DNA from: Uranotaenia lowii
Taxonomy: Eukaryota > Arthropoda > Insecta > Diptera > Culicidae
Direction of reading: 5' to 3'
Assembly (NCBI RefSeq): GCF_029784155.1
Contig: NC_073693.1
Coordinates: 20,868,002 to 20,932,001, forward strand
Length of the DNA: 64,000 bases
Shown here: positions 1 to 11,160 of the stretch, piece by piece
Position numbering within the stretch: the first letter of the stretch is position 1
How the letters are laid out: the number at the start of each line of letters is the position of its first letter
Notes under the pieces: generated by a model
The model's input: the letters and a program-made list of their open reading frames with translations, nothing else
Database searches by the model: none
Told to the model about the DNA's origin: nothing
Program-made: the position numbers and the translations under genes

Positions 1-1365
1 AAAAATTACAAAAATTACAAAAATTACAAAAATTACAAAAATTACAAAAATTACAAAAATTACAAAAATTACAAAAATTACAAAAATTACAAAAATTACA
101 AAAATTACAAAAATTACAAAAATTACAAAAATTACAAAAATTACAAAAATTACAAAAATTACAAAAATTACAAAAATTACAAAAATTACAAAAATTACAA
201 AAATTACAAAAATTACAAAAATTACAAAAATTACAAAAATTACAAAAATTACAAAAATTACAAAAATTACAAAAATTACAAAAATTACAAAAATTACAAA
301 AATTACAAAAATTACAAAAATTACAAAAATTACAAAAATTACAAAAATTACAAAAATTACAAAAATTACAAAAATTACAAAAATTACAAAAATGACAAAA
401 ATTACAAAAATTACAAAAATTACAAAAATTACAAAAATTACAAAAATTACAAAAATTACAAAAATTACAAAAATTACAAAAATTACAAAAATTACAAAAA
501 TTACAAAAATTACAAAAATTACAAAAATTACAAAAATTACAAAAATTACAAAAATTACAAAAATTACAAAAATTACAAAAATTACAAAAATTACAAAAAT
601 TACTAAAATTACTAAAATTACAAAAATTACAAAAATTACAAAAATTACAAAAATTACAAAAATTACAAATTTTACAAAAATTACAAAAATTACAAAAATT
701 ACAAAAATTACAAAAATTACAAAAATTACAAAAATTACAAAAATTACAAAAATTACAAAAATTACAAAAATTACAAAAATTACAAAAATTACAAAAATTA
801 CAAAAATTACAAAAATTACAAAAATTACAAAAATTACAAAAATTACAAAAATTACAAAAATTACAAAAATTACAAAAATTTTAAAAATTACAAAAATTAC
901 AAAAATTACAAAAATTACAAAAATTACAAAAATTACAAAAATTACAAAAATTACAAAAATTACAAAAATTACAAAAATTACAAAAATTACAAAAATTACA
1001 AAAATTACAAAAATTACAAAAATTACAAAAATTACAAAAATTACAAAAATTACAAAAATTACAAAAATTACAAAAATTACAAAAATTACAAAAATTACAA
1101 AATTACAAAAATTACAAAAATTACAAGAATTACAAAAATTACAAAAATTACAAAAATTACAAAAATTACAAAAATTACAAAAATTACAAAAATTACAAAA
1201 ATTACAAAAATTACAAAAATTACAAAAATTACAAAAATGACAAATATTACAAAAAATACAAAAATGACAAAAATGACAAAAATTACAAAAATTACAAAAA
1301 TTACAAAAATGACAAATATTACAAAAAATACAAAAATTGCAAAAATTTCAAAAATTGCAATAATT
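1..1365. repeat. 9-bp tandem array (unit AAAAATTAC), left end outside the window
   Basis: About 150 near-identical 9-bp units run from the first base. Single variants occur: TGAC at 392, TACT at 603-612, AATTTT near 668 and 880, and an 8-bp unit near 1101 that shifts the frame. From about 1235 the unit drifts to AAAAATGAC and AAAAATACA, and it dissolves after 1350. Because 9 is a multiple of 3, the array stays open as a Thr-Lys-Ile peptide repeat. That is a by-product of the period and not coding. The same unit recurs at 51816-52915. Confidence 0.97.
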
Positions 1366-1600
1366 ATTTAAATTTAAAAAATAACAAAAAAGTCATTCTA
1401 TGTCAAGTTTTCGACAAAAATTCCACAAAATTTGGTCAAAACCTTAACAAAATTTACTATACTGACAAAAATTTGATACATAATTAGACGCAAATGATAC
1501 AAAAGCGGAAAAAATGACAACAAAATTACAAAAAATTGACTCAAAAATGGCACATAGATGGCACTAAAAGATTACAAAGATTAAAAAATATTATCTCATT
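1366..1600. repeat. Frayed edge of the 9-bp array
   Basis: Irregular words such as GACAAAAATT, ACAAAATT and AAATGACA continue the array vocabulary without a fixed period. The final part reads like 10-12 bp units (AAATGGCACATAG, ATGGCACTAAA). I read this as old, diverged array sequence beside the younger homogeneous core. Confidence 0.6.
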
Positions 1601-2144
1601 TGTTTTTGTTATTCTTAATTCTCATATTATGAAGTGAATAATCCAGAAAAATGTTTACCTCAAAAGATTCCAAAACATGCTTTAACTTTTCAATATTCGA
1701 AATCTGAAAATATAACATAAAGGGTGTCCCGCATCAAATTGCATCACAGAACAAGTAAAAATTTCCTTGTTGATCGATTCTTTTCAAACATTCAGTTTGT
1801 GGGCGGTTGTTTGTTTTGCGTATTTTGACGTTTCATAAACAACTGGCTTGGCTTTGGAGTATTCAAACAGGTGTCTACATTCGAATAAGTTGTAAAATAT
1901 GGAGAACACAAAAATTTCTGGTTCCATTCCGTTGTCCATCCGGAAACTGGTTGCAGAACTTGACTTAAATTATTATGCCTCCAAAACGAATTTTTTGAGC
2001 AAGTTTTATAAACAAATAATCATGAAAGGTTTTTTGGAAGCCTCTAATACGATTTAAAATCTGTCGAAGTACTTTGATGAAAAAACTTTTTTTTCAATAT
2101 TTTTTTCCTTGATATTTGTTTAAAAATTTTCGTGTTTTGACATA

Positions 2145-2272
2145 ATTTGCCCGAATATTGCCCGGATTCCGGTCGTCAATTTCGAAATCTAATGCCCGGA
2201 TTTTGTCAGGTTTTTATAAACAAATGCCCGGATTCGTCCGGCCCGGATAGGTACTGAAAAAATTCTGGCAAC
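2145..2272. mobile_element. CCCGGA-word element fragment
   Basis: The words TGCCCGGATT, GCCCGAATATT and GGCCCGGATA repeat irregularly, and the fragment ends in CTGGCAACCTTA. Both the word and the end match the better preserved element at 15573-15871. No left terminus or target duplication is visible, so this is a truncated copy. Confidence 0.5.
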
Positions 2273-2657
2273 CTTAGCTTTGCACTAATAGGACAATTAT
2301 CCAGGCCTCAAATCTTCTTCATTTGATTCTCAGAACTGCGTACCAGATCAGAAGAGGAAAATAAAATTGTACTAACATAAGATACTTTGATATTCAATTT
2401 TTTCCTATCAAAATGAGATATAATTTAGTAATCGTAGGATGTTGAAATATCTCAAATTATAACAAAAAGTCCATGCAATCATAACTAAATTGGATCCCCC
2501 TTTTATAGCATTCTATCAAGATTGTGACTCAATCAGATTGGATTTAGACCTCCAAAAAATACAATAATATAATTCTTGCATACAATCATGTAATAATTTT
2601 TTTGTTTTGTATCATTGTATCACGTATCATGCATGCGATGTTGAACAGCCTCCTGCC

Positions 2658-3120
2658 CAGTGATGTCAACCTTTGATTTTGTCTGGACCTTCCACACTTT
2701 TTAGACTTCCGTCAGACATTTTTTAAGGTTTCCAGAATTCCAGATTTTTTACGTATCTTCAGACTTTTCCAAAGTTTTAATTTGGACATGATTTTTCTAC
2801 AAAACAGTCAAACTTTAAATTTTTGTGGTAAAATTACAGGAAATGATTCGAATTAGTAACTGTAAAGTGAGGAATGCTGCGAAGATGGCTGTAAAACTCT
2901 GTATTACTATAACAAGATTAACATAGAAGAATGGTCTCAGACGTTGATAGTGTAAAGAATGTATGATTATTCAAGTAATATGCATTATTTCCTACACTGC
3001 AATATTGATACCTGGCGACAAAAAAAAAAAAAGGATGGTACATATAGATTTCAATATCCAGACTTTTCAAGAATTAAAAAAAAACTACCAGACTTCTCTA
3101 AAAAATAGTTGGCATCTCTG
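2658..3120. mobile_element. CAGACTT-word element, non-autonomous, hAT-like ends
   Basis: The left end is CAGTGATGTCAACC and the right end, read inward, is CAGAGATGCCAACTA. These are imperfect terminal inverted repeats. They are flanked by CTCCTGCC (2650-2657) and CCCCTGCC (3121-3128), an 8-bp target duplication with one mismatch. The interior near both ends repeats words such as CAGACTT, CCAGACTTTT and TCCAGA. An 8-bp duplication with CAG-starting ends is typical of hAT elements. There is no transposase, so it would need help in trans. A poly-A stretch lies near 3020. Confidence 0.7.
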
Positions 3121-3546
3121 CCCCTGCCTTGTACTTAAACATTCATGCAATGTTTTCAACTGTAAAAATTCTTGGATAGTTTGGGATACAGCCAGGAGAT
3201 TCGAAACTCGACTCACCACAGAGCCATACCTGATGCACTGGAAAGTTCATTGGTTCATTGGAAATAATAGTTTTCAAAACAGGTAAATTGTGGCAGACAA
3301 AATCTACTTATTGTTTCAAGGAGATATCAAAGGAGAGATCAACACGAAGTTGAGTATTTTTCTGAAGTTTGCGCAAACTATGTTTGCGTTCATCGTTTCT
3401 CTTTGTGGGACTCTATTTTTTATACAAAATAAAATAATACATTGTACACAATACCCTTTAGGTATCTCTTTGCAAATTTTTAAGCATAAATACGCAATGG
3501 TAAATTTTCTACAGCATTTGCAAAATGATGCAATTTGATGTGGGAC

Positions 3547-3929
3547 CAAGGCTGCCGAAAAACATTCTGTGTTTTGACAAAAAAAATCTGTAATTCTGTG
3601 ATTTGACTCCAAAACTCTGTGACAAGATTCTGTGGTGTTTATACGATTTTCACTGAAAAAAACATGTCAAATATGCTTATTTTATAATAAATATGATAGA
3701 AATCGATAAACAGTGTTAACTTTATAACATTTTCTTGAATTTGAGCCAGAAATCCATAATTAATATGAACATAAAAATTTGTAAGTTTGAAAAAGTGTAC
3801 ACAATTCCAAAAATCTGTAAATTTTGTGAAAAATTTCAAAACTCTGTGTTCTTAGACACAGATTCTGAGAAGAAAATATTCTTAAAACTCTGTGAAATTA
3901 TAGGTATTTTTGTGATTTCAGCAACCTTG
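3547..3929. mobile_element. CTGTG-word element, copy 1
   Basis: The left end is CAAGGCTGCCGAAA and the right end, read inward, is CAAGGTTGCTGAAA. The flanks TGTGGGAC (3539-3546) and TGTGGGGC (3930-3937) form an 8-bp target duplication with one mismatch. ATTCTGTGA-like words are frequent in the outer 100 bases of each end, in the same orientation at both ends, while the centre is plain AT-rich sequence. A second copy is at 22705-23072. The element landed inside the right terminal repeat of the 1720-3943 element. Non-autonomous hAT-like is the best reading. Confidence 0.75.
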
Positions 3930-3948
3930 TGTGGGGCACCCTTTTTAA

Positions 3949-5828
3949 CCCTTAATCCGTTCCTGAAATTTTTACCCGTTACAGCCCCTGGAGTGTCAAT
4001 TTGACATTCATGACTAAAACCAATATATCTCTCTTGTTTCTCAACCGATTGTGAAAAAAATTATAGTTTCGGAAACCTCGTTATGTAACTCAAATATGTC
4101 CTCCAAACTTTATTCACATACAGTTTTCCATTATTCAAAGTCTAAGGAAAAAAAGCCGTAAAAAGTGCTTCGGAAAAAAGACTGTAGATTAGCTACGGAA
4201 TGCTCAAAAATTTCACTTAGTGTCCAGGAAAGCTGAAGTTGGTAGCTATACGTTGCGCATAAGGATATATTTTTATTGAAATTATATATTAAATATTTCT
4301 ATTAAAAATTGTAAAAGTGGTGTAAAAACGATACCGTAAACTGGGGGAACTTTGATCAACATGAAATTTTTGAAGATAATCATCATCCTAAAATATCTAG
4401 TTTTTCGAAGGCTCACAAACAAACATCTCTCCTGATCAAATTTAAGCATTTGAATCGGAGCAAATGGGCTGTTGAATGTGAAAGTTAAACTTTTTTCTTT
4501 GTTTAGGTTTAGTTTAAGTGTTATTTTTGTGGTCATTTAGTGATATTTTTTGGATATTGAAAAAAGGTCATTTTCGATGAAAAAGCGGATATAAAAAAAA
4601 CCTCTCAAACCCTATAAAATGGTTAAGTTTAAAAAAAAAAAGGGAACAATGCAAGAACCTAAGGAATTGCATGAAGGCAAAATTTCATTTGTTTTTGAGG
4701 CCAAAAAATATTGAGAAATGTTTATAATTTTTACCCCTAGATGTATGCAGCAACATTGTCCATCTTTTGATTATAAATGTTTTTGAAAAATAAAAAAACG
4801 TTGAAAAAATCAGTTCAGTTCATCAGAAATTACTGTTATTGATGTTTATACCTTCTGTAGTAAATGGCACCACAACAATAATTTTGAAGATGTTGAGGTA
4901 CCGAGGTACGTAAAAATCATAGTTATCAAAGTTACTCCGTAACTCAAAATCTGGTTTTGTAACAAACATCATTTATCATAACCACCAATGCAATGTCGTT
5001 CGAATTTACTGCAATCAATAATCATGTTTTAAACTCCTCACCTTAGTGAGTGTTTTAAAACTTTTAGGTATTACGAAAAAGCAACCCCTTCCCAAATATT
5101 CAAAAATGAATGAAAAAAGTGATCAAAGTTCCCCCAGTTTACGGTACATCACCTTTCTGGTAAAAACATTTATTTCGGAAATCTTGCGTTTATATATTCA
5201 AAATTCAGTGCAAAATTTTATTTTAGTGCAAAAAAGCTGAAATAATTGCAAGTTGACAAAAAGTTCGCAAAACAGCTAACTTTAAAAATTCGTCAAAAAT
5301 CTGTGTTTTGTAAATATTTTGACAAAAATGTGCAAAATCCTCTTTTCAAATTTTATCTGGTTTGACCTAAAAACTTTGAACGACTCATTGATTGAAAAGT
5401 ACGGTTTTTATACCACTTTTTTTACAATTTTCGTGGTCAGGATCTTTAAAAATTTCCTATAAATATATCCTTGAGCGCAAAGTATAGCTTCTAACTTCAG
5501 CGTGGTTGGACACTAAGTTGAATTTTTTTGAGTTTGTTCCGCAGCTGTTTTAAAGTCAAAATCTTGTGAAAATCGGTTGAGAAACAAGAGAGATATACTG
5601 GCTTTAAGCGAGGAGTGTCAAATTGACTCTCAAGGTCTGATTAAGGAGATTTTTCCCTGGGCTTTCAGGGAGCGTCCATTAAAAAAAATAATGTTGCAAA
5701 ATTAAAGATTTCAAGAATTCAATGAGGGTTCTCGAAAATTTGTTTTATGTTTTTGGATGCACTCGAATTAAGTATCAAGCCACAAAACTTTCTTTAGTGT
5801 CAAATTGACACTCAAGAGCGTTTTGGGG
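3949..5828. mobile_element. Fold-back element with long inverted arms and TTAA flanks (piggyBac-like guess), split by a MITE
   Basis: TTAA at 3945-3948 is followed by CCCTTAATCCG. The other end is GGGG followed by TTAA at 5829-5832. Long inverted arms lie at about 3990-4331 and 5380-5632; both contain the phrase ATATCTCTCTTGTTTCTCAA, in opposite orientation. Near-palindromes of the form GTGTCAATTTGACA occur near both termini. A TACCGTAAACTGGGGG-ended MITE (4332-5146) interrupts the left arm. Similar sequence at 37296-37905 supports a dispersed family. TTAA flanks suggest piggyBac-type integration, but no transposase is present, so this is tentative. Confidence 0.5.
4332..5146 (-). mobile_element. 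MITE, TACCGTAAACTGGGGG family, copy 1
   Basis: Perfect terminal inverted repeats of about 27 bp start at TACCGTAAACTGGGGGAAC (4332) and end at its complement (5146). A TA on each side could be the target duplication. The interior aligns in reverse orientation with 21380-22331, for example around the phrase CATGATTATTGATTGCAGTA. It carries no transposase, so it is a non-autonomous DNA element. Confidence 0.85.
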
Positions 5829-6013
5829 TTAATATGCAGAATCTAGTTTAAGTTAAAACTTTAAAGTAAAAAACACAAGACTATACCCCATACATTTCTA
5901 GTAAGGGTACAGCCAAACTCTTGACATGTAGTTGAAGATTATTTTTGAAAATTCTAGCTAACATTGAATTACTAGTAAAATAATTCAATTATTTTTCTTA
6001 TCTTTCGTTTCAG

Positions 6014-6533
6014 ACTTGCCAAATCGATTAGCTGTACAAACAAGGAAAAACTGCCCATACATCATTGTCAAATTGTATAGTGTTATGTTTGCTGGATTTA
6101 TAAGCTAAAAGTGTAAGAATTTTATGGAAAGTGTTTTAAATGTTTGTGGATCAGAACGCTTGGAGTGAAACAAGTTCAAATGAATCAGTGCTCTTCCTTC
6201 TAAACTACAATCACTACACTACAATTGAATAAAGTTGTGAACGTCCAGTGTTAACTTACCAAGTTGAAGAAATAAAAGAGAGAAGCAAACGCAAGAAAAT
6301 AATCCATCAGTTCATAGGCAAACGTTACCGGAGATTTAAAAGGATTACACATTGGTGCGGCTAAAGTAAATACTCAACGAAGGTGTAAGGAAGCAAAAGC
6401 CAACAAAGCTTTCGCAGAAGAGGAATCAGTTAAGTCTCAATAAGTGGCATCATTTTTCCAGTCATTGTCCCGGAATATCGATTGTTGTGCTTCCCTATTT
6501 AGAACGGATTTGAACCCCAGCTGCCATCATGAG
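6014..6533 (+). other. Probable host-gene exon: 5' UTR plus start codon (ATG-AG), then splice donor
   Basis: A pyrimidine-rich tract ending TTTCAG (to 6013) is a plausible splice acceptor. The following 520 bases are less AT-biased than the surroundings and contain many stop codons, as a 5' UTR would. The exon ends CCATC-ATG-AG directly before GTAAGTTT, a consensus donor at 6534. An in-frame TGA at 6511-6513, eighteen bases before the ATG, rules out an N-terminal extension. A at position -3 fits insect start contexts. The second codon is split (AG plus one base from the next exon), giving Ser or Arg. No following coding exon could be recognised, so the gene cannot be named. If correct, much of the downstream window is intron. 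Confidence 0.5.
6529..6533 (+). CDS. First two codons (one partial) of an unidentified host gene
   Basis: This is the coding part of the exon ending at 6533: ATG followed by AG, split by the intron that begins GTAAGT. Nothing can be said about the product. It is listed so that the putative translation start is on record. A chance ATG beside a good donor is the alternative. Confidence 0.35.
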
Positions 6534-8934
6534 GTAAGTTTTTATTATTTTGATTTTTTTTTCTAAATTAAAAGAAAACATATTTGATGTTTTGATCGAT
6601 ACTCCTAATGGTGTAATGCAAAAAAATCTTTTTTCATGTTTGATATATTTGAATTAACGGCACATTGAATGTCAGTGTGATACTTATTGAGTACAGTGTG
6701 ATGTTTGAATCTGAGTTCTGTAAATAAGCGCCTGAACTTATACTAACAAATCAACATAATAAGATTTAAAAAAAAACGTACAATTGAGGCGTTTTCTATC
6801 ATAAAATATTCCCTACTTTTGCTAATACAGTTGTACAAGAAAATTTGTAGCGTATTAATGTATTTTCATTCCCAAATCGAGATGCATCTCAGCAAGGTAT
6901 TATGTATGATACATCTGTTCCAAAAAGGCAAACTTTACGTCATATTCGTGCCAAAAGCCATTCCATTACCAATAGTGATGAGACACGTAGGAACACGAAA
7001 TGATGTCAACAAATTATCACCAGGGAGTCCAATTAACGGTTACCTTTCGCCTTTAAATCTGCAAAGCAAAATTCCTCCGTTGTTGTTTTTTCGTGTTAAA
7101 AATAGACATTCGAACACCCAAGATTCATTTAGCTATAGGCAAGTATGATCATCACCCAGATCAAAACTTGGATGTCGGATGGAACCGATTCAGAAAGTGC
7201 AAAAAAAAAAGTTCAGCCATAAATTGGCACTTCCCATTTTGAGAAAGGGGAGAGAGAAAAAAACCGCCCAACTTAGCTGGAGGTCATTTGCAGTCGAAAC
7301 AAATAAACCGAGTTGGAAATGATTAGTCGTCGTTGTCGTCGTAGTCGGAAACGCAGTTGGGATGGAAATGTTTTAATTAACGGGTGAAGATTTGCAATCC
7401 CCCTCAGGTTTTGTTGACAGGTGTAAGTTGAAGGTGTTTCGAGCGTAAAGTGAAACATTCCACTAATTGGTTAGTAGAAAAAAAGGAACATGTTACACAA
7501 TTTGTTTTTTTTTTTTAATTGTACCTTGTTTAGAGTCTCTGAAATTTAGATGGATTACTTAGGTACTGATTTTTTTTAAGAGAAATTATTCCAAGAAAAT
7601 TAAAAATAATCAAATGATCATCTAGTGACATCACTTTTTGTTAAAGGGTACTCAAAAAATTGGAACTAAAAAATTATAGGAATGGAAATCAATTTCTGAT
7701 TTAGAAAAAAAAATTGTGTTTTTTACGTGTCAAATTTTTAACTTCATTTCGAGTATATTTTGATTTCAACCAAAAGTTGTAAAATAATTCCAACTTAAAA
7801 GTAACTACATATAACTGTGTCAATTGAACTGTCCTTTTTGTTACAACGACCTTCTGAAGAGCTCACTCGAAGCGGATTGGGATCACTCGAAGATTACTAT
7901 TCCTCACATCCATCATTCATTATCGATTACCTGTGAATCGCAAAGCCACTAAGTGGCACCAATGCATTCGATAGGAGGATCCATTTCTGTTAAAAAATGT
8001 TTTTTTTCGACTACAAAAGATCGGCCGTTATTCTACTTTCCTTCGTTCAAAATAATTCAAGGGATCGTTTAAAATTTTTTTAAATGATCGAGAGTTAATC
8101 CCTAACCCACATGCAGCTCACGTTTTGCAAAGGGCGGATCCGATATGAATTGGCGATTTAGTTATTGACATGCATCAAAAGATGCTTGTTATGAAAAGTT
8201 TCGTAACATAATAATAGAAACTTGGTGCATCGCATGGGTTTTCAATAGACAGTTCACGCCCACAATATTATGTGTTTGGTGTGCACATTGCAATTGTCAT
8301 TCAAAATCGAGAGCAACTATTTGAAAACGAGGTTGATAGTAATGGATAGAAAAATCCATTGTGAAACTTCCATCATAAAGAACCATTTTTTTGGCAATTT
8401 TTAAAGATTATAAGATTAAAACTATAATTATAAAGTTTGAATGTTCAAATTACTACTAGAGTGGTATTATTATACTACGCCATGAAACAGTTAAATGTTT
8501 TTATATATTTTTTTGAATCTTGGAAAATTGTTTTAATTCAAAGCTGTTTTTCTTAGCATCATGTTCCATGAATTTTCTAGTGAATACCTTGAAATAGGGT
8601 TAAATAGAATTTAATAATTTTATGAGCCCAACGCTCTAAATACCAATCTCGATTTTATAGTTTTTCAAATTGGTTTTTCGTGGTGATGAATTTTTTGACT
8701 TATGAGAATAGTCCTTTTTATTCAACATTCTGGAAGTTCAGTTCCTTATTGCTAGTTTTGATCTGTTCCGTGATACCTGAAACGCAATACGAAATAAAAA
8801 GAAATGTAATATACTATGGCAAAACTGCTTTTAATTGAATAGTTGACATAAAATTTTACTGAGACATATGCGAATTTAGTGAATTTAGAAAAAAGATTAG
8901 ACGCTAGAGTGCCCCAAATGACCCGAATTTCGAG
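6534..8934. other. Unassigned, probable intron start
   Basis: No gene, RNA or clear mobile element was recognised. The blocks at 7140-7470 and 7850-8300 are less AT-rich, contain patches such as GTCGTCGTTGTCGTCGTAGTCGG, and look unique. They could be conserved regulatory DNA, but nothing in the sequence proves this. A short phrase at 6661-6740 resembles 25757-25830. Confidence 0.3.
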
Positions 8935-9345
8935 AAAGCTATGAAGCTAATATTGATCCTAGGCCTAGTACAATAGACTGAGTCGATTTGGGGTAATTTT
9001 TTAATTTCTCAAACCCTGGGGTCTAAAAAGCTTCGTCTTGGTCCAAAACTCATCCATGATTTTTTGCAGAATTTTTAAGTTACGTTTACATGAGTAAATA
9101 TGAACTTTTAGGTTTGTATGGGAAAATTGAATATTTTGTACTGAAAAATCAACATCATTTTTGTTTTTTCTGTGGAACCGAGCCTGCTGATGGTTTTTGT
9201 GCCAATTTATAAAATTCCTTAAGGAAATTTTCCGCTGAACAACTTTGTCCAAGACCGTAACTTCGTATCTGATTAGGAAACAAAGTTATTAGCAGTTTAA
9301 CAGGGGTATGTGTTTTCGCATTGATTAACAATAAATTCAATTATG
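8935..9345 (-). repeat. Dispersed repeat, copy 1
   Basis: In reverse orientation this aligns with 30605-30925. Shared phrases include GGACCAAGACGAAGCTTTTT, AATCGACTCAGTCTATTG and GCTCGGTTCCACA. The AATAAATTCAATT segment at 9325-9342 corresponds to the arm of the palindrome at 30485-30660. No coding content is visible. The class is unknown; it may be part of a larger non-autonomous element. Confidence 0.65.
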
Positions 9346-9369
9346 GTATGGTTGTTTTTGCTTGATATG

Positions 9370-11160
9370 TTCTGGATTTATGCTAAAAAACTGATTAGAG
9401 AGCCCCCCCTGTCCTTCCCTTCACCCCCTGCTGAATGGAGATTGTAATCTTTAATAAACATTTTTTTCGTTCCCAAAAATCCTCTTATATCAAATATAGT
9501 TCCATTGGTTGATAAGTATTTAAGCTTTACAAAAAAAATTGTATGGAGCCCCTTTCTTTCTTTCCCTCTCTACACTGTTAAGCATAAGAGTCTATCACAA
9601 TCGTAGAAACATATCTCGTAACCAAGTACCTTTCCATGCCATATTTGTTTCCATTTGTTGGCTTCGTAAGCATAAATTGAGAACATATGCTAACAAAATT
9701 GTATTGGGCTTACCTCCCTCCTCCCATGTACCTTCTCACTGAAAGGAGGATGATGTGTCAAATAATCATAGAGTCATACCAAAATGATTTTCCATGTTAA
9801 GTATTGTCCATCTCTCGGATTTTGTAAAATAAAAGTTAAATGTAAACTTCCCTCTTCCCTTCCTATATTCCATGCCATGCCTAATTTAGTTTTATTTAAG
9901 TAGTAAATTTTTGAGTTATGTATAAACTTGAAAGAAAGTACCATCTACCTTTCCGTCCTCTTCTTTCAATAGAGGGGTGATAACTTAATATACATAAAAG
10001 TATTTTTCGTACTCAAATACTTTTTGATGATTATGATGAAATTTGGTTTCATTTGCTCGATTAATTCTCGAGTTATGCAAAAAATGGAAAGCCCCCCTTC
10101 TTCCTTTATATCTTACCGTTTTAAAGGTACGGCTTCAATTTATAGTAGAAACATTTCTCGTAACCAAATACACATGTCAAATATGGTTCAATTTGCTTGA
10201 TCAGCTCTCCAGTTATACTGAGAACTGTAAGGGAGACCTTGCCTCCCCCTTTTCATCCACCTCTTCGAAAGAGTGAGGGATAATAAATATTCATAGAAGC
10301 ATTTCTCGTACCCAAATATCGTTCCATGCCAAATTTGGTTCCATTTGCTGTTGTAGTTCTTGAGTTATGCTGTAAAAATTGTATGAAACTCCCCTCCCTC
10401 TTTCCTTCCTCCCTGCAGTAAGAAGGAAGGGGTCTCGAACAATCATTAGAACATGTCACGTTCCCAAATACCCGCCCATGCCAAGTTTGGTTCCATTTGC
10501 TTAATTATTTTCTTAGTTATGTTGAAAACTATAAAAGAGGCCCCTCCCTCTTTTATATCTCCCTACTGGGAAGAGGGAGGGGTCTCAAATAATCATAGAA
10601 ATATTTTTCGTATCCAAATACCCTCCCATGCCAAATTTGGTTCCATTTGCTTTATTAGTTTTTGAACCATATAAAAAAATATGAAAAAGGCCCCTCCCCC
10701 TTTCAACTGGAAAGAGGGAGGGGTCTCAAATAATCATTGAAATATTTTTCGTATCCAAATACCTTCCCATGCCAAATTTGGATCCAAAATCTTGATTAGT
10801 TCTCGAGTTATATGAAAAATTATAAGGTAGCCCCCCTCCCCCCTTCCTATCACGCCACTGAAAGGAGGGAGGGGTACCAAATATTCATAGAAATATTCCT
10901 CGTTCCTTAATACCACCCCATGCCAAATATGATACCATTTGCTTGATGGATTCTCGAGTTATGCAAAAAATTGTCTTTTGTTTGGGAGGCCCCTCCCCCC
11001 CTTCATGAGAGAGGGAGGGGTCTCAAACTATAATAGGAACCTTCTCCTGCCTCCAATACCCCCACCTTCCAAGTTTCACGCAAATCGGTTCAGTAGTTTC
11101 CGAGTCTATAGGGAACAGACAGACAGACAGACAGACAGAAATTCATTTTTATATATATAG
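9370..11160 (+). repeat. Minisatellite of about 140-160 bp units, each with a GC-rich hairpin, ending in (CAGA)n
   Basis: About a dozen units share this order: a GAGTTATG-type start, CCCCTCCCTC, a short gap, GAGGGAGGGG, TCTCAAATAATCATAGAA, ATTTCTCGTACCCAAATACC, TTCCATGCCAAATTTGGTTC, CATTTGCTTGATTAG. Clear unit starts are near 10071, 10211, 10353, 10514, 10662, 10803 and 10955; units before 9.9 kb are more diverged. The CCCTCCC and GGGAGGG parts can pair within a unit. The array ends with CAAATCGGTTCAGTAGTTT, five CAGA repeats and TATATATATAGA. Variable tandem units followed by such a tail recur in insect transposable elements, but I do not name a family. Confidence 0.85.

Larger units (their letters stand above)
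1720..3943. mobile_element. Tc1/mariner-like terminal-inverted-repeat element, degenerate and carrying nested insertions
   Basis: The left end AAGGGTGTCCCGCATC follows a TA at 1718-1719. The right end is split in two by a later insertion. The inner half (the complement of CATCAAATTGCATCA) lies at about 3527-3541 and the outer half at 3930-3943. Rejoined in the mind, the right terminus matches the left at about 25 of 27 positions. No transposase can be read in the interior. A CAGACTT-word element (2658-3120), a CTGTG-word element (3547-3929) and a CCCGGA-word fragment (about 2145-2272) sit inside it. The AAGGGTG start resembles the other mariner-type ends in this window, so I infer the same superfamily. 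Confidence 0.6.

Noticed and set aside
392..1240. 282-codon Thr-Lys-Ile frame
   Set aside because: Same artefact of the 9-bp period in the AAAAATTAC array.
1..1365. Telomeric repeat
   Set aside because: The 9-bp unit is not a TTAGG-like telomere repeat, flies and mosquitoes lack telomerase repeats, and similar arrays occur internally at 25 kb and 49-53 kb.
9370..11160. CRISPR-like array
   Set aside because: The units are about 150 bp and tandem, without short direct repeats separated by unique spacers. The host is eukaryotic and there are no cas genes.
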